From the NCBI RefSeq assembly GCF_023661085.1, contig NZ_JAHDJT010000077.1, positions 1 through 6,619 of the forward strand: 6,619 bases of DNA, written 5' to 3'. The translations under genes and the position numbers were made by a program. Below, in pieces: positions 6,002 to 6,619 of this stretch. Source of the stretch: Wolbachia pipientis. Its GTDB lineage: Bacteria; Pseudomonadota; Alphaproteobacteria; Rickettsiales; Anaplasmataceae. The notes under the pieces were generated by a model. The model saw only the letters and a program-made list of their open reading frames with translations. It did no database searches and had not been told where the DNA came from. Within the stretch, counting starts at the first letter, position 1. Each line of letters opens with the position of its first letter.

Positions 6002-6553
6002 TTAATAACAATCGCAAATATTGCAACCTAGATCAGATATTAGCACGGGCTTATTTAAATCAAAAAATTCTGTATGCCCTCCAACTTTTACCATAGGTAG
6101 TCCACCTTTCCAACCATAAGGTATTACCACTGTATTGCCAGAATCATAGGCATGACAACATGAAGTATGATGACCATTGTAATATGGATCATGACAATGC
6201 TTAAAGTGTAAGTTATGATGATGGTTGAAACATGGATACTCATCTAAAAGTTTCATTTTACTTCCCCAATCTACTGAAGGTTTCATAGGAAAATTCCCTT
6301 CGTCTACTGTAAACTTTACATGTGGTTTCCCTGCGCTTACTGTAGTAATTTTTTCAGGAAGTTTTCTTCCACCGCTGTTATCTACTACAGTGCCTAAAGA
6401 AGTTCTCGCTTCACTGATTTCTTCTACTGTAGTCTCTGAAGAGGTTTCTTCTTCTGTAGTCCCTGAAGAAATTTCTTCTTCACTAGTTTCTTCTACTGTA
6501 GTTTCTAAAGAAGTTTCTTCTTCTGTGGTTAAATTTTCATCATTTTCTGACAT
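6002..6553 (-). CDS. Hypothetical protein, acidic repeat plus His/Cys-rich domain
   Basis: I do not recognise the family. The 183-residue protein has three visible parts. Residues 1-57 are a low-complexity, strongly acidic Glu/Thr/Ser segment built from two 23-residue tandem copies (9-31 and 32-54). Residues 58-107 form a more ordinary linker. Residues 108-134 pack nine His and four Cys into 27 positions (FNHHHNLHFKHCHDPYYNGH followed by HTSCCH). After GNTVVIPYGWKGGLPMVKV the protein ends in CNICDCY, with a CxxCxC motif (177-182). The His/Cys density suggests binding of a metal such as zinc, copper or nickel, but this is inference. No signal peptide or membrane segment is visible, so location is unknown. 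The start is secure, because AGGAGA lies five bases before the ATG. It runs on the same strand as argS, 236 bp upstream of it, with no obvious operon link. It could be a metal buffer, a secreted effector or a surface-associated protein. Confidence 0.75.
   Translation of the reverse strand: MSENDENLTTEEETSLETTVEETSEEEISSGTTEEETSSETTVEEISEARTSLGTVVDNSGGRKLPEKITTVSAGKPHVKFTVDEGNFPMKPSVDWGSKMKLLDEYPCFNHHHNLHFKHCHDPYYNGHHTSCCHAYDSGNTVVIPYGWKGGLPMVKVGGHTEFFDLNKPVLISDLGCNICDCY
6392..6529 (-). repeat. Two 69-bp in-frame tandem repeats
   Basis: Copies 6392-6460 and 6461-6529 agree at about 56 of 69 bases by hand alignment and encode 23-residue units (TTEEETSLETTVEETSEEEI... and TTEEETSSETTVEEISEART...). 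A looser half-unit periodicity of Glu/Thr blocks is visible inside each copy. The repeat length is a multiple of three, so copy-number changes would keep the frame. Confidence 0.85.
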
Positions 6554-6558
6554 AGAAA

Positions 6559-6564
6559 TCTCCT
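6559..6564 (-). promoter_or_regulatory. Ribosome-binding site of the His/Cys-rich gene
   Basis: AGGAGA on the minus strand lies five bases before the ATG at 6553. This is the strongest Shine-Dalgarno match in the window. It supports active translation of an otherwise unrecognised gene. Confidence 0.7.
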
Positions 6565-6619
6565 ATATAATTAAAACTTTATCTCAAATTAATAGTATTA
6601 GTAGGGAAGGCAAGAAAGA

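Overview
The window looks like chromosomal DNA of Wolbachia or a close relative in the Anaplasmataceae. This is an inference from four things. The DNA is AT-rich, with A/T-biased codons. Core genes have alphaproteobacterial character (argS, an RluC-type pseudouridine synthase). There is an NhaC-type sodium/proton antiporter. A decayed ankyrin-repeat gene carries the alanine/valine-rich C-terminal membrane tail that I remember from Wolbachia ankyrin proteins. No tRNA, rRNA, CRISPR array or intact insertion sequence was seen, and no gene-free stretch exceeds 300 bases.

Layout: positions 1-193 are intergenic. They hold a 34-codon hydrophobic reading frame (89-193, minus) that continues in frame after the rluC stop codon. 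The rluC-like gene (194-1123, minus) and the NhaC-type antiporter gene (1398-2684, plus) diverge from a 274-bp spacer. The antiporter gene converges on an ankyrin gene (2724-3999, minus) that is broken by a one-base frameshift and an in-frame stop. Its three pieces (ankyrin body, last repeats, membrane tail) can still be read in order. Next comes argS (4059-5765, minus), 59 bp upstream of the ankyrin start. A 236-bp spacer then holds a doubtful 40-codon reading frame, small hairpins and a likely argS -10 box. The last gene (6002-6553, minus) encodes an unrecognised 183-residue protein with an acidic Glu/Thr/Ser tandem repeat, a dense His/Cys cluster and a C-terminal CxxCxC.

Function: rluC and argS are translation housekeeping genes and the antiporter handles ion and pH balance. 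The ankyrin gene and the His/Cys-rich gene are the accessory part. The first is a decaying, formerly membrane-anchored interaction protein. The second is a possible metal-binding protein of unknown role and is the most novel item here. I did not find a clear multi-gene novel system.
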